Below are positions 37,901 to 46,130 of a DNA stretch of 64,000 bases, in pieces (positions within the stretch are counted from its first letter, which is position 1; the number at the start of each line of letters is the position of its first letter). Source of the DNA: Microcoleus sp. FACHB-68 (GTDB lineage Bacteria; Cyanobacteriota; Cyanobacteriia; Cyanobacteriales; Oscillatoriaceae); NCBI RefSeq assembly GCF_014695715.1, contig NZ_JACJOT010000008.1, forward strand, positions 1,612,001-1,676,000. The letters are read 5' to 3'. Position numbers and translations under genes: made by a program. The notes under the pieces are model-generated. The model made no database searches. It had not been told where the DNA came from and saw only the letters and a list, made by a program, of their open reading frames with translations.

Positions 37901-39285
37901 ATACTCTGTCTTAATTGTTCGCGCGACTCTAGGGGAACGCAGTCATAAATACTGGTTCCAATCACTTGTTCTGTCGTTAATCCCGGCATCGCGCGATTGA
38001 TAAATTGAATCGTGCCGGTGGCATCTGCGGTGATAATCGTATCCGGTGCGTTTTCAACTAAGGAACGCCATTTCGCTTCTGATTCCTGTCGTGCCGTTTC
38101 CGCCCGCTTGCGCTCCGTGATATCTTGAGCTAAACAGACGAACCCTTGAATTTTGCCGTCATCATCCCGCAAAACTGAAGCTGAAAAATAAACGGGAATT
38201 TTTTCCCCATTCTTAGCTAAGAGCGTTGTTTCTTTTCGACCTAAAAAACTATTGTTTTGAGTTAGTTCGCTCTCTTCTAAATCTTTTAAAAATCTTTTAT
38301 CTCCTAATATAATTTTTAAGGGCTGGCCGATTAAATCGCTTTCATCGTCATATCTCAACAACAAAAAAGCCGCGAAATTAAAAGTTTTAATCGTCATGTC
38401 AGGATTGAGGACGATCAACGCGTCTATCATCGACCTCAAAACATTATCAAAATAAGATTGAGAAACCGTAATCTTGGCTAAATTGTCGGCCATTGTATTA
38501 AAAGTATCCGCCAAGATAGCTATTTCACTTAAGTTTTTAGATTTTAACCTGACATCCAATTTACCTTGACCAATTTTAACCGCAGCATCTTTAATTTCAA
38601 TAATCGGCTGCACAACTTTCTTTGCTAAAAATAATCCTAGATAAATAGCTAAAATCGTAACTAATATTATTGATGCCAAGTTGAGTTGCATGGCATTTTT
38701 TACATTACGAGCAGATGTTTCTTCAGCAAGCCTTAGATTGTCTGCCTCTATTGCAATCGCTTGATCGATTAAATCAAGAAATTCTTCTTCTGTTTCTTCC
38801 AACTCCTTGGTGGCTGCTAAAACCGCTGCATTTGTGTTTGGGGTATTTTTTAAATCAATGAGTAGTTTATTTTTTTGAAAAAATATATTTTGATAGGCTT
38901 GAAGTTCTTGAAACAACTTTTCCGATTTAGAATCGCGGGGAAGAGATTCTAAATTTTTCATCCAGGCATCCATTTCTTTTTGGGCTGCGGCAAATTCTTG
39001 TTCTTCTTCTTTCCGGTATTTTGCCAGATTTTGTGCTTCATTCGTCTTGGAGGATGTCCGAGCTAATTCTGATTTAATTAAAGCTTGACTTAAAGTTTCT
39101 GCAATCATTCGGGATGATGCAGATTTAATTTGTTCCAACCCAAGTATTTTGGGAATAGTCGTTTGAGAGATTCGCAATAAATAATAATTATTATTTTTTT
39201 CTAAAAGTACGTTAATAATTCCTAAAAGGGCAACTAAAGAAGCCAGCCCCAAGAAACTCGAAACAAAAGCAGTCCTTAGCTTCAT
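34951..39285 (-). CDS. multi-PAS/GAF sensor histidine kinase
   Basis: A 1444-residue membrane sensor. Order: membrane helix (~5-28), extracytoplasmic four-helix-like region (~30-195), second helix (~200-222), HAMP (~223-275), five PAS domains with PAC motifs (about 280-400, 405-525, 530-655, 700-815 and 820-945), a GAF domain (~965-1130), a coiled coil, and the transmitter with phospho-His in GVAHEINNPVSFI and ATPase boxes (LANAIDALE, ADNGPGMS, GAGTGLGLSIS). The TTG at 39321 is possible, but ATG at 39285 is chosen. No receiver domain or regulator gene is adjacent. Its transmitter is very like that of the kinase at 50000. Confidence 0.93.
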   Translation of the reverse strand: MKLRTAFVSSFLGLASLVALLGIINVLLEKNNNYYLLRISQTTIPKILGLEQIKSASSRMIAETLSQALIKSELARTSSKTNEAQNLAKYRKEEEQEFAAAQKEMDAWMKNLESLPRDSKSEKLFQELQAYQNIFFQKNKLLIDLKNTPNTNAAVLAATKELEETEEEFLDLIDQAIAIEADNLRLAEETSARNVKNAMQLNLASIILVTILAIYLGLFLAKKVVQPIIEIKDAAVKIGQGKLDVRLKSKNLSEIAILADTFNTMADNLAKITVSQSYFDNVLRSMIDALIVLNPDMTIKTFNFAAFLLLRYDDESDLIGQPLKIILGDKRFLKDLEESELTQNNSFLGRKETTLLAKNGEKIPVYFSASVLRDDDGKIQGFVCLAQDITERKRAETARQESEAKWRSLVENAPDTIITADATGTIQFINRAMPGLTTEQVIGTSIYDCVPLESREQLRQSINSVFETGQPQNCELAWVGSAGNECWYSSRLGPVHNGGKVVAVTLIGSDITDRKRMEEALRESEDRLEGILNSLTDIVWSVSVQTFETLYLNPAAENVYSRPTSEFFQNPRLWLEVVHPEDREHAMFASQQMLTTGFKEIEYRIVRPDGEVRWLHDRGHLTCTADGIPLRLDGIATDITERKRAEEALQKLNEDLEIRVQERTKAFKQANKRLQQEIAERQLVGEALHQSEERLNSILNSLDDVVWSVDATNFQLLYLSSAVETVYGRSVNDFLQNPNIWVEAIHPEDRQRVQKVTQQRFEAGTVELEYRIIHGSGEVRWLRDRSRVVHNAEGKAIRLDGISTDITEGKQAQEALLTSENHYRAIVEDQTELICRFLPNGTLTFVNDAYCRYFSKPREEVIGHRFMSAVPEREQVIVLKNLKSVSLKNPVITWENRLVLPNGEIRAQQWTNRAIFDESGKVIEFQAVGRDITQRKRAEAALRKSEARFRNLAKREALLNQLASQIRNSLDLDTILDAAVREIRSLLQIDRCLFIWYRSNAGSSHLKDFSSPNSNFKGQTASWEVVKEARNPELPSLLGHYPNQPENHYMAKLLNREMIRVDDLTLSADPEYQQLHTSWGYTSVAILPIVTLAGEMGWLSCGHCSGPRPWRDSELTLLQAISDQVTIAISQAELYAHATEAARAAREQAQQLQQAMKALQQTQAQLIQTEKMSSLGQMVAGVAHEINNPVSFIYGNVDPAMEYIEDLLNLLELYRQSYPKPLPVIQDEIEAIDLEFLKEDLPKLLSSMKVGAERIRQIVLSLRNFSRLDEAQMKSVDIHEGLDNTLLILQNRLKAKGAMSEIQVIKEYGTLPPVHCFAGQLNQVFMNILANAIDALEMERKLGNASVMPTIRIHTGLLNGQRVEIRIADNGPGMSQEVKQRVFDPFFTTKPVGAGTGLGLSISYQIVVDKHGGELSCVSGFGEGTEFIIELPVQQDYAEPALFK

Positions 39286-39673
39286 CTTCTTATGATTGTT
39301 TGTGAGGAGGCCGAAATTCAACGCATCATCCCAGGACTGAGCGATGACAGTGATCGTATGCTAGACCTAAGACTTTTTCTATTTTGGCAGACTTACTAAA
39401 TGTTGGGTAATCAGTCGTTGCCAGAACCCGATCCATTGCCAGCGCCACAGCGGCTAGGCAATTCAAGTAAAAATGAAATTTAGGGGATGGGAGTAAAATA
39501 AGCCGCTTCGAGAGGCATTTTTTCAGGATTGTTGTTCACCGGCTTCTGGGAACGCAGCACCTTACAAAGGCTTGGGCTAACTGATTTAACGCTAAATGAG
39601 AAACAGCAGAGGGTATCTGGCTCTGCTACCCTATTGCAATAGTATTCCCCGCTCAAACACTCCCGCTAAACCA
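39286..39673. other. intergenic region between divergent genes
   Basis: A 388-bp spacer between the sensor kinase and the DUF218 gene. It can be partly read as an open frame joined to the DUF218 gene but without family-like sequence. No other feature is seen. Confidence 0.5.
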
Positions 39674-40468
39674 ATGTTTCTGTTTTTGTCAAAGTTGCTG
39701 CCGATATTCATCTATCCCTTGGGGCTAAGCTGTCTGCTGATGCTTGTCGCCCTAGTTATATTATGGAAGCGCCCTCGCTGGGCAGCAGCGGTGATTTCTC
39801 TGGCTTGGATTATTTTGTTGCTGGGGAGTAACGGCTTGGTGGCGCAGGGTTTAGTTCGTTCCCTGGAGTGGCAAAATTTGCCGGCAGCACAACTACCTCA
39901 AGCAGATGCCATTGTCGTCTTAGGCGGCGCAGTCAAGCCGGCTATCTCGCCTCGTCCTTGGGTGGATGTCAGTGAAGCCGGTGATCGAATTCTTCACGGT
40001 GCTCAACTATATCGGCAAGGGAAAGCGCCGTTTCTCATCCTCAGCGGCGGGCGCATTGAGTGGAAAGGAGGCGGGCCGGCAGAATCAGAAGATCTGGCCA
40101 AAATCGCTGAAACAATGGGCGTACCCAAAGATGCGATTCTGCAAGATCCCACCTCACTCAACACCCACGAAAATGCCGTTAATGTGCGAAAAATCCTCGA
40201 CTCTCAAGGAATTCGCCGGCAGGTATTGCTTGTCACCTCAGCCATGCATATGCCGCGATCACTTCTCATTTTCAAGCGGCAAGGCATCCAAGCAACTCCC
40301 GCACCTACAGACTTTTTGGTGAGCGAACAAGAGTTGCAAGAAATTAATAGTAGCTGGCAATCAACACTGCTCAATATTATCCCCGATGCCGACAACCTCC
40401 AGCAAACAACCAGAGCATTAAAAGAATACATCGGTCTTGTTGTCTATCGCTTGCGCGGTTGGCTTTAA
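39674..40468 (+). CDS. YdcF/ElyC-like DUF218 membrane protein
   Basis: Two N-terminal membrane helices (~8-30 and ~36-56) are followed by a DUF218 domain (~75-255) with the family elements ADAIVVLGGAV, PFLILSGGRIEW, STHEN-like NTHENAVN and LLVTSAMHMPRS. E. coli relatives (ElyC, SanA) act in envelope integrity; the exact reaction is unknown. The ATG at 39674 is chosen because the upstream codons are not hydrophobic or conserved. Product is 264 residues. Confidence 0.85.
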   Translation: MFLFLSKLLPIFIYPLGLSCLLMLVALVILWKRPRWAAAVISLAWIILLLGSNGLVAQGLVRSLEWQNLPAAQLPQADAIVVLGGAVKPAISPRPWVDVSEAGDRILHGAQLYRQGKAPFLILSGGRIEWKGGGPAESEDLAKIAETMGVPKDAILQDPTSLNTHENAVNVRKILDSQGIRRQVLLVTSAMHMPRSLLIFKRQGIQATPAPTDFLVSEQELQEINSSWQSTLLNIIPDADNLQQTTRALKEYIGLVVYRLRGWL

Positions 40469-40642
40469 ACCGGCCAAATGTAGCGAGTGAGTTCAGCCGT
40501 TTCTAGCGCCGCAGTTGATTCTTTAGCGAGTATGTTATGGTGAGCGTAACCTTTCCTCTTCACACCAAAGCAAGTCGGAAGTTCATTAGAGCGACCGATC
40601 AAGGTTGAGGAATCTTCCCTTTTAGCGCGAATTATTGCGTTT

Positions 40643-40915
40643 TTGTCTGCTTCCCTGTCAACCCTGGCATTGTTGCCTGTAACAGCCATGAAGTTCAACG
40701 ACTTGCGATGGATCGTTCCTGCGCCTCAGCCCGAAATCGAAATTTTAGAAACCCATCAAATTAGCCGCGAGTTTTACCGGGAAGTCCAGCAGCGCGAAGA
40801 GTTTAATGATTACTGCCGGTGGTATTACGAAACTGCCCAGAAAAACCAGCAAGAGCTACAAAAAATGCGGGGTGATATTAATATTTTTGGTTGGTTTTTC
40901 CGAGGACGAAAATAA
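40643..40915 (+). CDS. small conserved hypothetical protein
   Basis: A small charged protein with the core KFNDLRWIVPAPQPEIEI followed by a Glu/Gln-rich helix and the end FGWFFRGRK. The first ATG is at 40688 (75 residues); a TTG at 40643 gives 90 residues. The frame stays open back to about 40550 and reads IIAFLSASLSTLALLPVTA just before the ATG, which looks like a signal or membrane segment, but no ATG or GTG initiates it. The correct start is unresolved. Function unknown. Confidence 0.6.
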   Translation: MSASLSTLALLPVTAMKFNDLRWIVPAPQPEIEILETHQISREFYREVQQREEFNDYCRWYYETAQKNQQELQKMRGDINIFGWFFRGRK

Positions 40916-40978
40916 AAAGTAAAAAGGCAAAGCAAAGAATCCTTTCTTATTACTGTTGCCTTTTTTTAAATCGACTCC

Positions 40979-41203
40979 TTATTCGATCAGCTCTAGCTCA
41001 TTTCCTTGAAAGTGTGCTCTGAATTTTTTGTCAAACTTGACATGAACAGGCAGGTTGGCGCTGACGGGTCTCCCTTGCCAATCCTGAATAATGCCCAGAA
41101 CTTCTCCTTCATGACCCTTGACATCAAAGGGCTGATTGCGATGATCGGGATGGTGGTAAACAATCACAGACTCTTTGACGCGAACGCGATCGCCAACTTT
41201 CAT
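40979..41203 (-). CDS. ftrV: ferredoxin-thioredoxin reductase variable chain
   Basis: The 74-residue variable (alpha) subunit of ferredoxin:thioredoxin reductase, which stabilises the catalytic 4Fe-4S subunit and lets photosynthetic electrons reduce thioredoxins. Seen: MKVGDRVRVKESVIVYHHP, GHEGEVLGII and PVHVKFDKKFRAHF, the SH3-like barrel of the family. It contains no Cys. The catalytic chain gene (ftrC) is not in the window. Confidence 0.95.
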   Translation of the reverse strand: MKVGDRVRVKESVIVYHHPDHRNQPFDVKGHEGEVLGIIQDWQGRPVSANLPVHVKFDKKFRAHFQGNELELIE

Positions 41204-41286
41204 AAATGTAGACCTAGTGTTCCCTCTCCAACAAGCTGAAAAACTGCCATTGCAAGAGCCTGGGGCTTTTTGCCAAGACAGCTTTT

Positions 41287-41463
41287 CTATCTTCTCATAT
41301 CGCAGACGCTCAACCGACTGCCGGCAATTTTAATAGAATCGCCTACATTAAACTCGATTCCGCTTTTGGGCTTCACAAAACATACAGCCAACTGAACCGA
41401 GTGCTTTCCCAGAACGTCAGTGACTGACGCTTGATCACACCGGCATCGCTTAAAATCACCCAT
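41287..41463 (-). CDS. possible 58-residue protein or gene remnant
   Basis: In the 348-bp gap between ftrV and exbD a minus-strand frame starts with ATG at 41463 and reads MGDFKRCRCD, then VQLAVCFVKPKSGIEFNVGD, and ends at a TAG (41287-41289). The middle has coding-like composition, but I recognise no family. It may be a small gene or the end of a decayed one. Confidence 0.28.
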   Translation of the reverse strand: MGDFKRCRCDQASVTDVLGKHSVQLAVCFVKPKSGIEFNVGDSIKIAGSRLSVCDMRR

Positions 41464-41551
41464 CCTGTCAATGATTCCCGGACAAGCCGGTTTATTCTAA
41501 ATCTCCGCCCTTTCTTGATGCCGGTTGGGAAATCCAAAAATTTGACAAGCA

Positions 41552-41953
41552 CTAAGGCTTCTGAGTCGCAATGGCCAATTTTGCTCCCTTAATCCGGCGC
41601 ACGCGATCCATCACATCAACAACCACACCGTGATCAACAGCCTTATCCGCATTCAATACCACCAGCAAGTCTGCATCCGGCTTGATCTGCTTGCGAACCT
41701 CACTTTCCAGCGCATCTAGCTGAATCGGTTCACGGTTAAATGCTAACTTTCCTTCGGGATTGATTGTCACTGTCACCTGAGCCGGTTTCTGAGATTGTCC
41801 GCTTGCGGCATTGGGCAAATTCACTGATAACCCTTCAGAACGGGTCAAAAACAGTGTAGACATAACAAAAAACGTCAGAATTGCAAAGACCACATCAATC
41901 AACGGCACGATGTTAATTTGAAATGGCAGTTCCGGTTCATCGGGTAGGCGCAT
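41552..41953 (-). CDS. exbD: ExbD/TolR biopolymer transport protein
   Basis: A single-pass inner-membrane protein (133 residues) that with ExbB uses the proton gradient to energise TonB. The membrane helix (~14-35, NIVPLIDVVFAILTFFVM) carries the conserved Asp. The periplasmic domain follows. The ATG at 41953 is chosen because GGGGAG precedes it by 7 bases; another ATG is at 41974. It overlaps the end of exbB, so translation is probably coupled. Confidence 0.92.
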   Translation of the reverse strand: MRLPDEPELPFQINIVPLIDVVFAILTFFVMSTLFLTRSEGLSVNLPNAASGQSQKPAQVTVTINPEGKLAFNREPIQLDALESEVRKQIKPDADLLVVLNADKAVDHGVVVDVMDRVRRIKGAKLAIATQKP

Positions 41954-42590
41954 AAGACTTCTCCCCTTTTTCATAGCGATGGCGATACAGCAATTCTAAC
42001 TGCCCACCATACTCCTGAATCCGTGCGATCTGGCGTGTGTAAAGCCCGCGAAACGTATTGGCAAACAGGAGAACAAAGATTGCAACAATCAATCCAGAGG
42101 CTGTAGAAACTAGAGCTTCACTGATCCCAGAGGTGACGCCTGCCGTTTTACTGCCACCCACATCACCGATATTGAGAGAGGCAAAGGAAGTAATCAATCC
42201 CAAGACGGTGCCGAGAAGACCTAGCAGGGGTGCAAGTTGGATAATTGTATCAAATATGTTGTTAAACCGCTTCAGCAATGGGATTTCTGCTTGCGATTCA
42301 GTTTCCAAAGCAAGGCGAAATTCTTCTGGGGTGGGTTCTTCGAGTTCCAAAGCAGCTAGAAAAATTCGAGAGATGGGCAGATCGGCATTCTGCTGGAGTT
42401 TATTCAAAGCACCTACCATATTCTCGCGTCGGTACAGATTTAGGACTTCGCGCACCACACGATTCTGCCGGCGATTGACTCGAAACCAAAAAACCACCCG
42501 CTCGATAATTAGGGCCACTGCTAACACTGAAAATCCAAGCAGCGGCCACATAACCACGCCGCCGTCCGCAAAAACTTTACTGATTCCCAT
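41937..42590 (-). CDS. exbB: ExbB/TolQ/MotA-family proton channel protein
   Basis: A 217-residue, three-helix inner-membrane protein of the MotA/TolQ/ExbB family. Helices lie at ~10-32, ~113-140 and ~150-178, with the family motifs LAPLLGLLGTVLGLITSFASL and ALVSTASGLIVAI containing the channel-lining Thr residues. It forms the stator with ExbD, whose gene overlaps its 3' end. The TonB-like partner is transcribed divergently from a 309-bp spacer. Confidence 0.93.
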   Translation of the reverse strand: MGISKVFADGGVVMWPLLGFSVLAVALIIERVVFWFRVNRRQNRVVREVLNLYRRENMVGALNKLQQNADLPISRIFLAALELEEPTPEEFRLALETESQAEIPLLKRFNNIFDTIIQLAPLLGLLGTVLGLITSFASLNIGDVGGSKTAGVTSGISEALVSTASGLIVAIFVLLFANTFRGLYTRQIARIQEYGGQLELLYRHRYEKGEKSYAPTR

Positions 42591-42835
42591 GTACTATTTC
42601 TAGGGCAATTGACAAGGCTACTATCGCTTACCAGATACTCTACTGGCAAAGCAAATCTTCATCATGCGAGATTAACCCTAATGCAAATCTATGTCAACCC
42701 CTATCTGCTTGTGTGCCTTAACCTCGCTTAGTGGCCAAGTATAATTACTTAAAGGAAAAATTCTATTTTTTCTGAAAAAGCTGGCTGATAAGGATTATAG
42801 ACACTGCAACCCTAAAAATAACTCTGTTTCTCCTC

Positions 42836-42864
42836 TTGACAAAAGATTCCAATCGTCTTAATTT
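42836..42864 (+). promoter_or_regulatory. promoter for the TonB-like gene
   Basis: A perfect TTGACA (42836-42841) is followed after 17 bp by TAATTT (42859-42864). Transcription would start about 30 bases before the ATG at 42900. No clear Fur box is seen in the 309-bp exbB-tonB spacer (42591-42899), which holds nothing else. Confidence 0.45.
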
Positions 42865-42899
42865 GACTCAGAGCAAGTGCAAATAGTTTGCAATAAAAG

Positions 42900-45080
42900 A
42901 TGAGTCTTTCAAGCATTGCTAGACAGCAACGAGAAAAAGAAGAGGAGGAGCTGAGGTCTTTTATGACCTACAGCGTCTTAGGTTCACTGGCGCTACACGC
43001 AGCGTTGCTGCTCCTGACCAATTTTGGAGTTAAAACGCCAGATCTGCTGGCAGCAGAACCTATAGAAGTGGTACTCGTAGAAGCTTCCAGTCTCGAAGCT
43101 GAGGAAGCAATCGAACAGACTTTATCTGAAGAAGACGCTGGCGGCGGCGGTGGCGGCGGCGGTGGTGGCGGTGGCGGTGGCGGTGGCGGTGGCGCTGAAG
43201 CTGATGCATTATCTACAGCAGCAGATTCCTCGCCAGAAATAGCTTTGGCTGCTCAACCAGTTGTTGCACAGCAGCCAGTGCCGACACCGACACCAGAACC
43301 AACCCCCACACCAGAACCGACACCAGAACCAACCCCCACACCAGAACCGACACCAGAACCAACCCCCACCCCAGAACCGACCCCCACACCAGAACCAACC
43401 CCCACACCAGAACCGACCCCCACACCAGAACCGACCCCCACACCAGAACCGACACCAGAACCGACGTCGGAGGATAGCATCACGCCAGAAGAACCAACTC
43501 CTACACCAACACCAACTCCTACACCAACACCAACCCCCACACCAACTCCCACACCGACACCGGCACCGGCACCAACTCCAACACCGGCACCCAAGGCAAC
43601 TCCCACACCGACACCGACACCCAAGGCAACTCCCTCACCGGCAACCAAGGCAACTCCCTCACCTACGCCAACACCCACACCTAGGCCCGCAGCTAGCCAA
43701 ACTCCCAAACCAGCTCAGATAGCACAACCAAGGCCAACGAGTTCTCCACTAATAGCAGACTCTAAGCCGGCTCCGACGCAAAATCCTTCGTCTAGCTTTT
43801 CTCCAGGAACGACTCGCTCTCTTTTAGAGAATCTAGGTATTGGAAACAATCGTGGCAATCAGTCAGGCACTACAAGCGCTCGCACCAATACTGGAACTTC
43901 AGGAGGCGGCTCAGGAGGCGGTACCGGCACTGGCACTGGTACTGGCATAGGAGAAGGCACAGGCAGTGGTACAGGAGGCGGTAATGGCTCTGGCACAGGG
44001 ACAGGTAATGGCAGCGGCACAGGCCCTGGCAGTGGCACAGGTTCCGGTGGCGGCAATGGCAGTGGCAATGGCAGTGGCAATGGCAGTGGCAATGGCAGTG
44101 CCATTGCCACAGGGCCATTAAGACCAGAAACCGGGTCGGCAGATAGAGATGACAGCAGTTCTGGTGGTTCAGAACCGGAGAATATAACGTGCCGCCGATG
44201 CGAGCCGCCCCATCCTTCAAAGATCCCTGATGAAGTGGATCTAGACGGCGTACCTATGACTGAAATGCTTTTAGATATTGACAAAAATGGAAATGTCATA
44301 AGTGCGGAGGTTTACAAAGGCAGTGGTTCCCCAATCCTTGATGAATTAGCACTTGAAACCGCCAGAAACAAGTGGAAGTTCAGCTCATCAAAGAACGGAG
44401 TACAAGGCTTGTGGAAACCTCTGCAGTTTGTTGATAAAGGCAATCCTGATGCCGCTCGTCTAGCTCGTGAGCGTGCGCGTGAAATAAACGACCGCGTACA
44501 GAAACAACGTGAAGCTGCTGCTGAACAGGATAGACAACGTGAAGCTGCTGCTGAACAAGAGAGACTACGTGAAGTTGCTGCTGAACAAGAGAGACTACGT
44601 GAAGTTGCTGCTGAACAAGAGAGACTACGTGAAGCTGCTGCTGAACAAGAGAGACTACGTGAAGCTGCTGCTGAACAAGAGAGACTACGTGAAGCTGCTG
44701 CTGAACAAGAGAGACTACGTGAAGCTGCTGAACAAGAAGAGGGTGATTTTGAACAACGTGAACAAGAACAACGTGATAATTTAAATCGTGAAACAGTTGA
44801 TCCCATTCGACCAACTTCACCATTAGATACAAGGCCACCTCTAGAAACAAACCCACTTGGCGATCCAGTTTCGCCCCGAGACACAAATCCACTGGGCGAT
44901 CCAGTTTCGCCCCAAGACACAAATCCACTGGGCGATCCAGTTTCGCCCCAAGACACAAATCCACTGGGCGATCCAGTTTCACCTGGGGAGACGACTCCAT
45001 TTAATAATCCAACTGTCCCAAGCGAGCCGGAGAACCCAATAGATTCGACTTCAACGCCTGAATCAACCGGAGCCGAATAA
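42900..45080 (+). CDS. TonB-like energy transducer with long repeats
   Basis: A 726-residue TonB relative. A basic/acidic cytosolic N terminus precedes one membrane helix (~22-42) containing the conserved-type His ([11 protein letters not shown]). Next come an acidic stretch, 18 consecutive Gly (43140-43193), a long Pro-Thr-Glu spacer (~127-265), a Ser/Thr/Gly-rich spacer (~330-400), and a TonB C-terminal domain (~425-515) that starts with a CRRC motif and has [18 protein letters not shown] and WKFSSS. Unlike usual TonB proteins, it continues about 210 residues with seven decapeptide repeats and four dodecapeptide repeats. ExbB/ExbD are divergent beside it. No TonB-dependent receptor is in the window. 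Confidence 0.88.
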   Translation: MSLSSIARQQREKEEEELRSFMTYSVLGSLALHAALLLLTNFGVKTPDLLAAEPIEVVLVEASSLEAEEAIEQTLSEEDAGGGGGGGGGGGGGGGGGGAEADALSTAADSSPEIALAAQPVVAQQPVPTPTPEPTPTPEPTPEPTPTPEPTPEPTPTPEPTPTPEPTPTPEPTPTPEPTPTPEPTPEPTSEDSITPEEPTPTPTPTPTPTPTPTPTPTPTPAPAPTPTPAPKATPTPTPTPKATPSPATKATPSPTPTPTPRPAASQTPKPAQIAQPRPTSSPLIADSKPAPTQNPSSSFSPGTTRSLLENLGIGNNRGNQSGTTSARTNTGTSGGGSGGGTGTGTGTGIGEGTGSGTGGGNGSGTGTGNGSGTGPGSGTGSGGGNGSGNGSGNGSGNGSAIATGPLRPETGSADRDDSSSGGSEPENITCRRCEPPHPSKIPDEVDLDGVPMTEMLLDIDKNGNVISAEVYKGSGSPILDELALETARNKWKFSSSKNGVQGLWKPLQFVDKGNPDAARLARERAREINDRVQKQREAAAEQDRQREAAAEQERLREVAAEQERLREVAAEQERLREAAAEQERLREAAAEQERLREAAAEQERLREAAEQEEGDFEQREQEQRDNLNRETVDPIRPTSPLDTRPPLETNPLGDPVSPRDTNPLGDPVSPQDTNPLGDPVSPQDTNPLGDPVSPGETTPFNNPTVPSEPENPIDSTSTPESTGAE
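43279..43466 (+). repeat. Pro-Thr-Glu codon repeat in TonB-like gene
   Basis: Degenerate 6-18-bp units coding for PTPEP and PTPTPEP run through this stretch, with PTPTPTP continuing to about 43580. They form the rigid periplasm-spanning spacer typical of TonB proteins. Confidence 0.9.
44508..44717 (+). repeat. 30-bp tandem repeat coding for [10 protein letters not shown]
   Basis: Seven direct 30-bp units encode the decapeptide [10 protein letters not shown] with V/A and Q/L variants; a partial eighth follows to about 44735. The unit is nearly identical at DNA level, a sign of recent expansion. It predicts a charged single helix or coiled coil after the TonB domain. Confidence 0.95.
44850..44993 (+). 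repeat. 36-bp tandem repeat coding for [12 protein letters not shown]
   Basis: Four direct 36-bp units encode [12 protein letters not shown], two copies with Q, and a final copy ending GET. They make up the Pro-rich C-terminal tail of the TonB-like protein. Confidence 0.95.
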
Positions 45081-45100
45081 AAGATTGTCGGCAATTGTTA

Positions 45101-45129
45101 TTCGTTAGGGGTCAAGCGCCCCTAACGAA
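45101..45129. terminator. stem-loop after the TonB-like gene
   Basis: TTCGTTAGGGG (45101-45111) pairs perfectly with 45119-45129 around a 7-base loop, 21 bp after the stop codon. It lacks a T-run on either side, so it may be a weak terminator or an RNA-stabilising 3' stem. Confidence 0.55.
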
Positions 45130-45293
45130 AATATAGCTATATATGATGTGGAAAATTCGGCAATGCCGGCACTACCCAATAAGAAAAAGCCGGCTTCCTT
45201 TCCACTTTAATTGAAGTCGTAAAAGTAGCAGCGTGCCGGTTTAAAGCACTCAATTAATATCATTGATAACAATGTAACCAGTATTTACAATTG

Positions 45294-45971
45294 TTAACTG
45301 CTAGTTTCTACATCTTGCGCTATATTTTCCCCCAAGCGAGGCTCAACACCGGCAAGTAAGCGCTCAATATTACTTTGATGCCGCCAAATCACATATAAAC
45401 CGCCGGCAACCGCTAACAAACAGTAAGGCAGCGGTTGATGAGTCACAATCATCAATATCGCACAGCCAATCGTCCCCGAAATTGAACTAAGAGAAACAAT
45501 TCGAGAAACTGCTAAAACAGCGATAAAAGTGCCCAAAGTTCCTAAGCCCACCGGCCAGTATAGCGCTAACAAAAGGCCCAAACTTGTCGCCACAGATTTG
45601 CCGCCGGTGAAGCCTAACCAAATTGATTTACTGTGACCCAACATAACGGCTAATCCTGACGCCACAACCATCCAAGGCAGCCAATTATCAAGAATTGGGG
45701 GTGCAACAAGGGTAGAGGTTATATCCAGCGTGTAAGCCCAGCGAGTCAGCAAGATTGCCGAAGCTCCCTTTAAGACATCAACCAGGAGAACAAATAGCGC
45801 CGGCCCTTTTCCCAGGGTTCTCAGCACATTTGTTGCGCCGGTTGATCCGGAACCCACCTCCCGAATGTCAACACCCTTAAGCCAGCGTCCTATCGCATAG
45901 CCGGTTGGAGTTGAACCCAACAGATAAGCCGCGATTAGCAATCCCAAATTAAAACTTAACCAAAGAGCCAT
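45294..45971 (-). CDS. plsY: glycerol-3-phosphate acyltransferase PlsY
   Basis: Multi-pass membrane enzyme that transfers the acyl group from acyl-phosphate to glycerol-3-phosphate, the first step of phospholipid synthesis. Five to six hydrophobic helices and the three PlsY motifs are visible: YLLGSTPTGYAIGRW, VGSGSTGATNVLRTLGKGPA and GHSKSIWLGFTGGKSVATS. Length (225) is normal. It belongs to a run of minus-strand genes with DUF3086, DUF3119 and MlaE, all related to membranes or of unknown cyanobacterial function. Confidence 0.95.
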   Translation of the reverse strand: MALWLSFNLGLLIAAYLLGSTPTGYAIGRWLKGVDIREVGSGSTGATNVLRTLGKGPALFVLLVDVLKGASAILLTRWAYTLDITSTLVAPPILDNWLPWMVVASGLAVMLGHSKSIWLGFTGGKSVATSLGLLLALYWPVGLGTLGTFIAVLAVSRIVSLSSISGTIGCAILMIVTHQPLPYCLLAVAGGLYVIWRHQSNIERLLAGVEPRLGENIAQDVETSS

Positions 45972-46130
45972 TCTGCAATTTTAGATTTGTCAACAACTGT
46001 GAATTAAACTTTTCAGATTCAGCCGGCAAACAGATACCAAAATATCTGTGTTTATCGGTGTTTATCTGTGGTTCACATTAAGCAACCACATTTTTGGCAA
46101 AAGTGCAAGTAAACCAATAACTACTCACCC

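Noticed and set aside
43213-44299. Several long antisense frames opposite the TonB-like gene (Gly/Val- or His-rich)
   Set aside because: They are mirror translations of the Pro/Thr and Gly repeats; low complexity and no start signals.
44508-44993. Regular repeats considered as a CRISPR array
   Set aside because: Units are directly adjacent without unique spacers and are translated in frame.
44312-45094. Antisense frames rich in Ser-Cys-Ala repeats opposite the TonB tail
   Set aside because: Produced by the 30-bp and 36-bp repeats read backwards.
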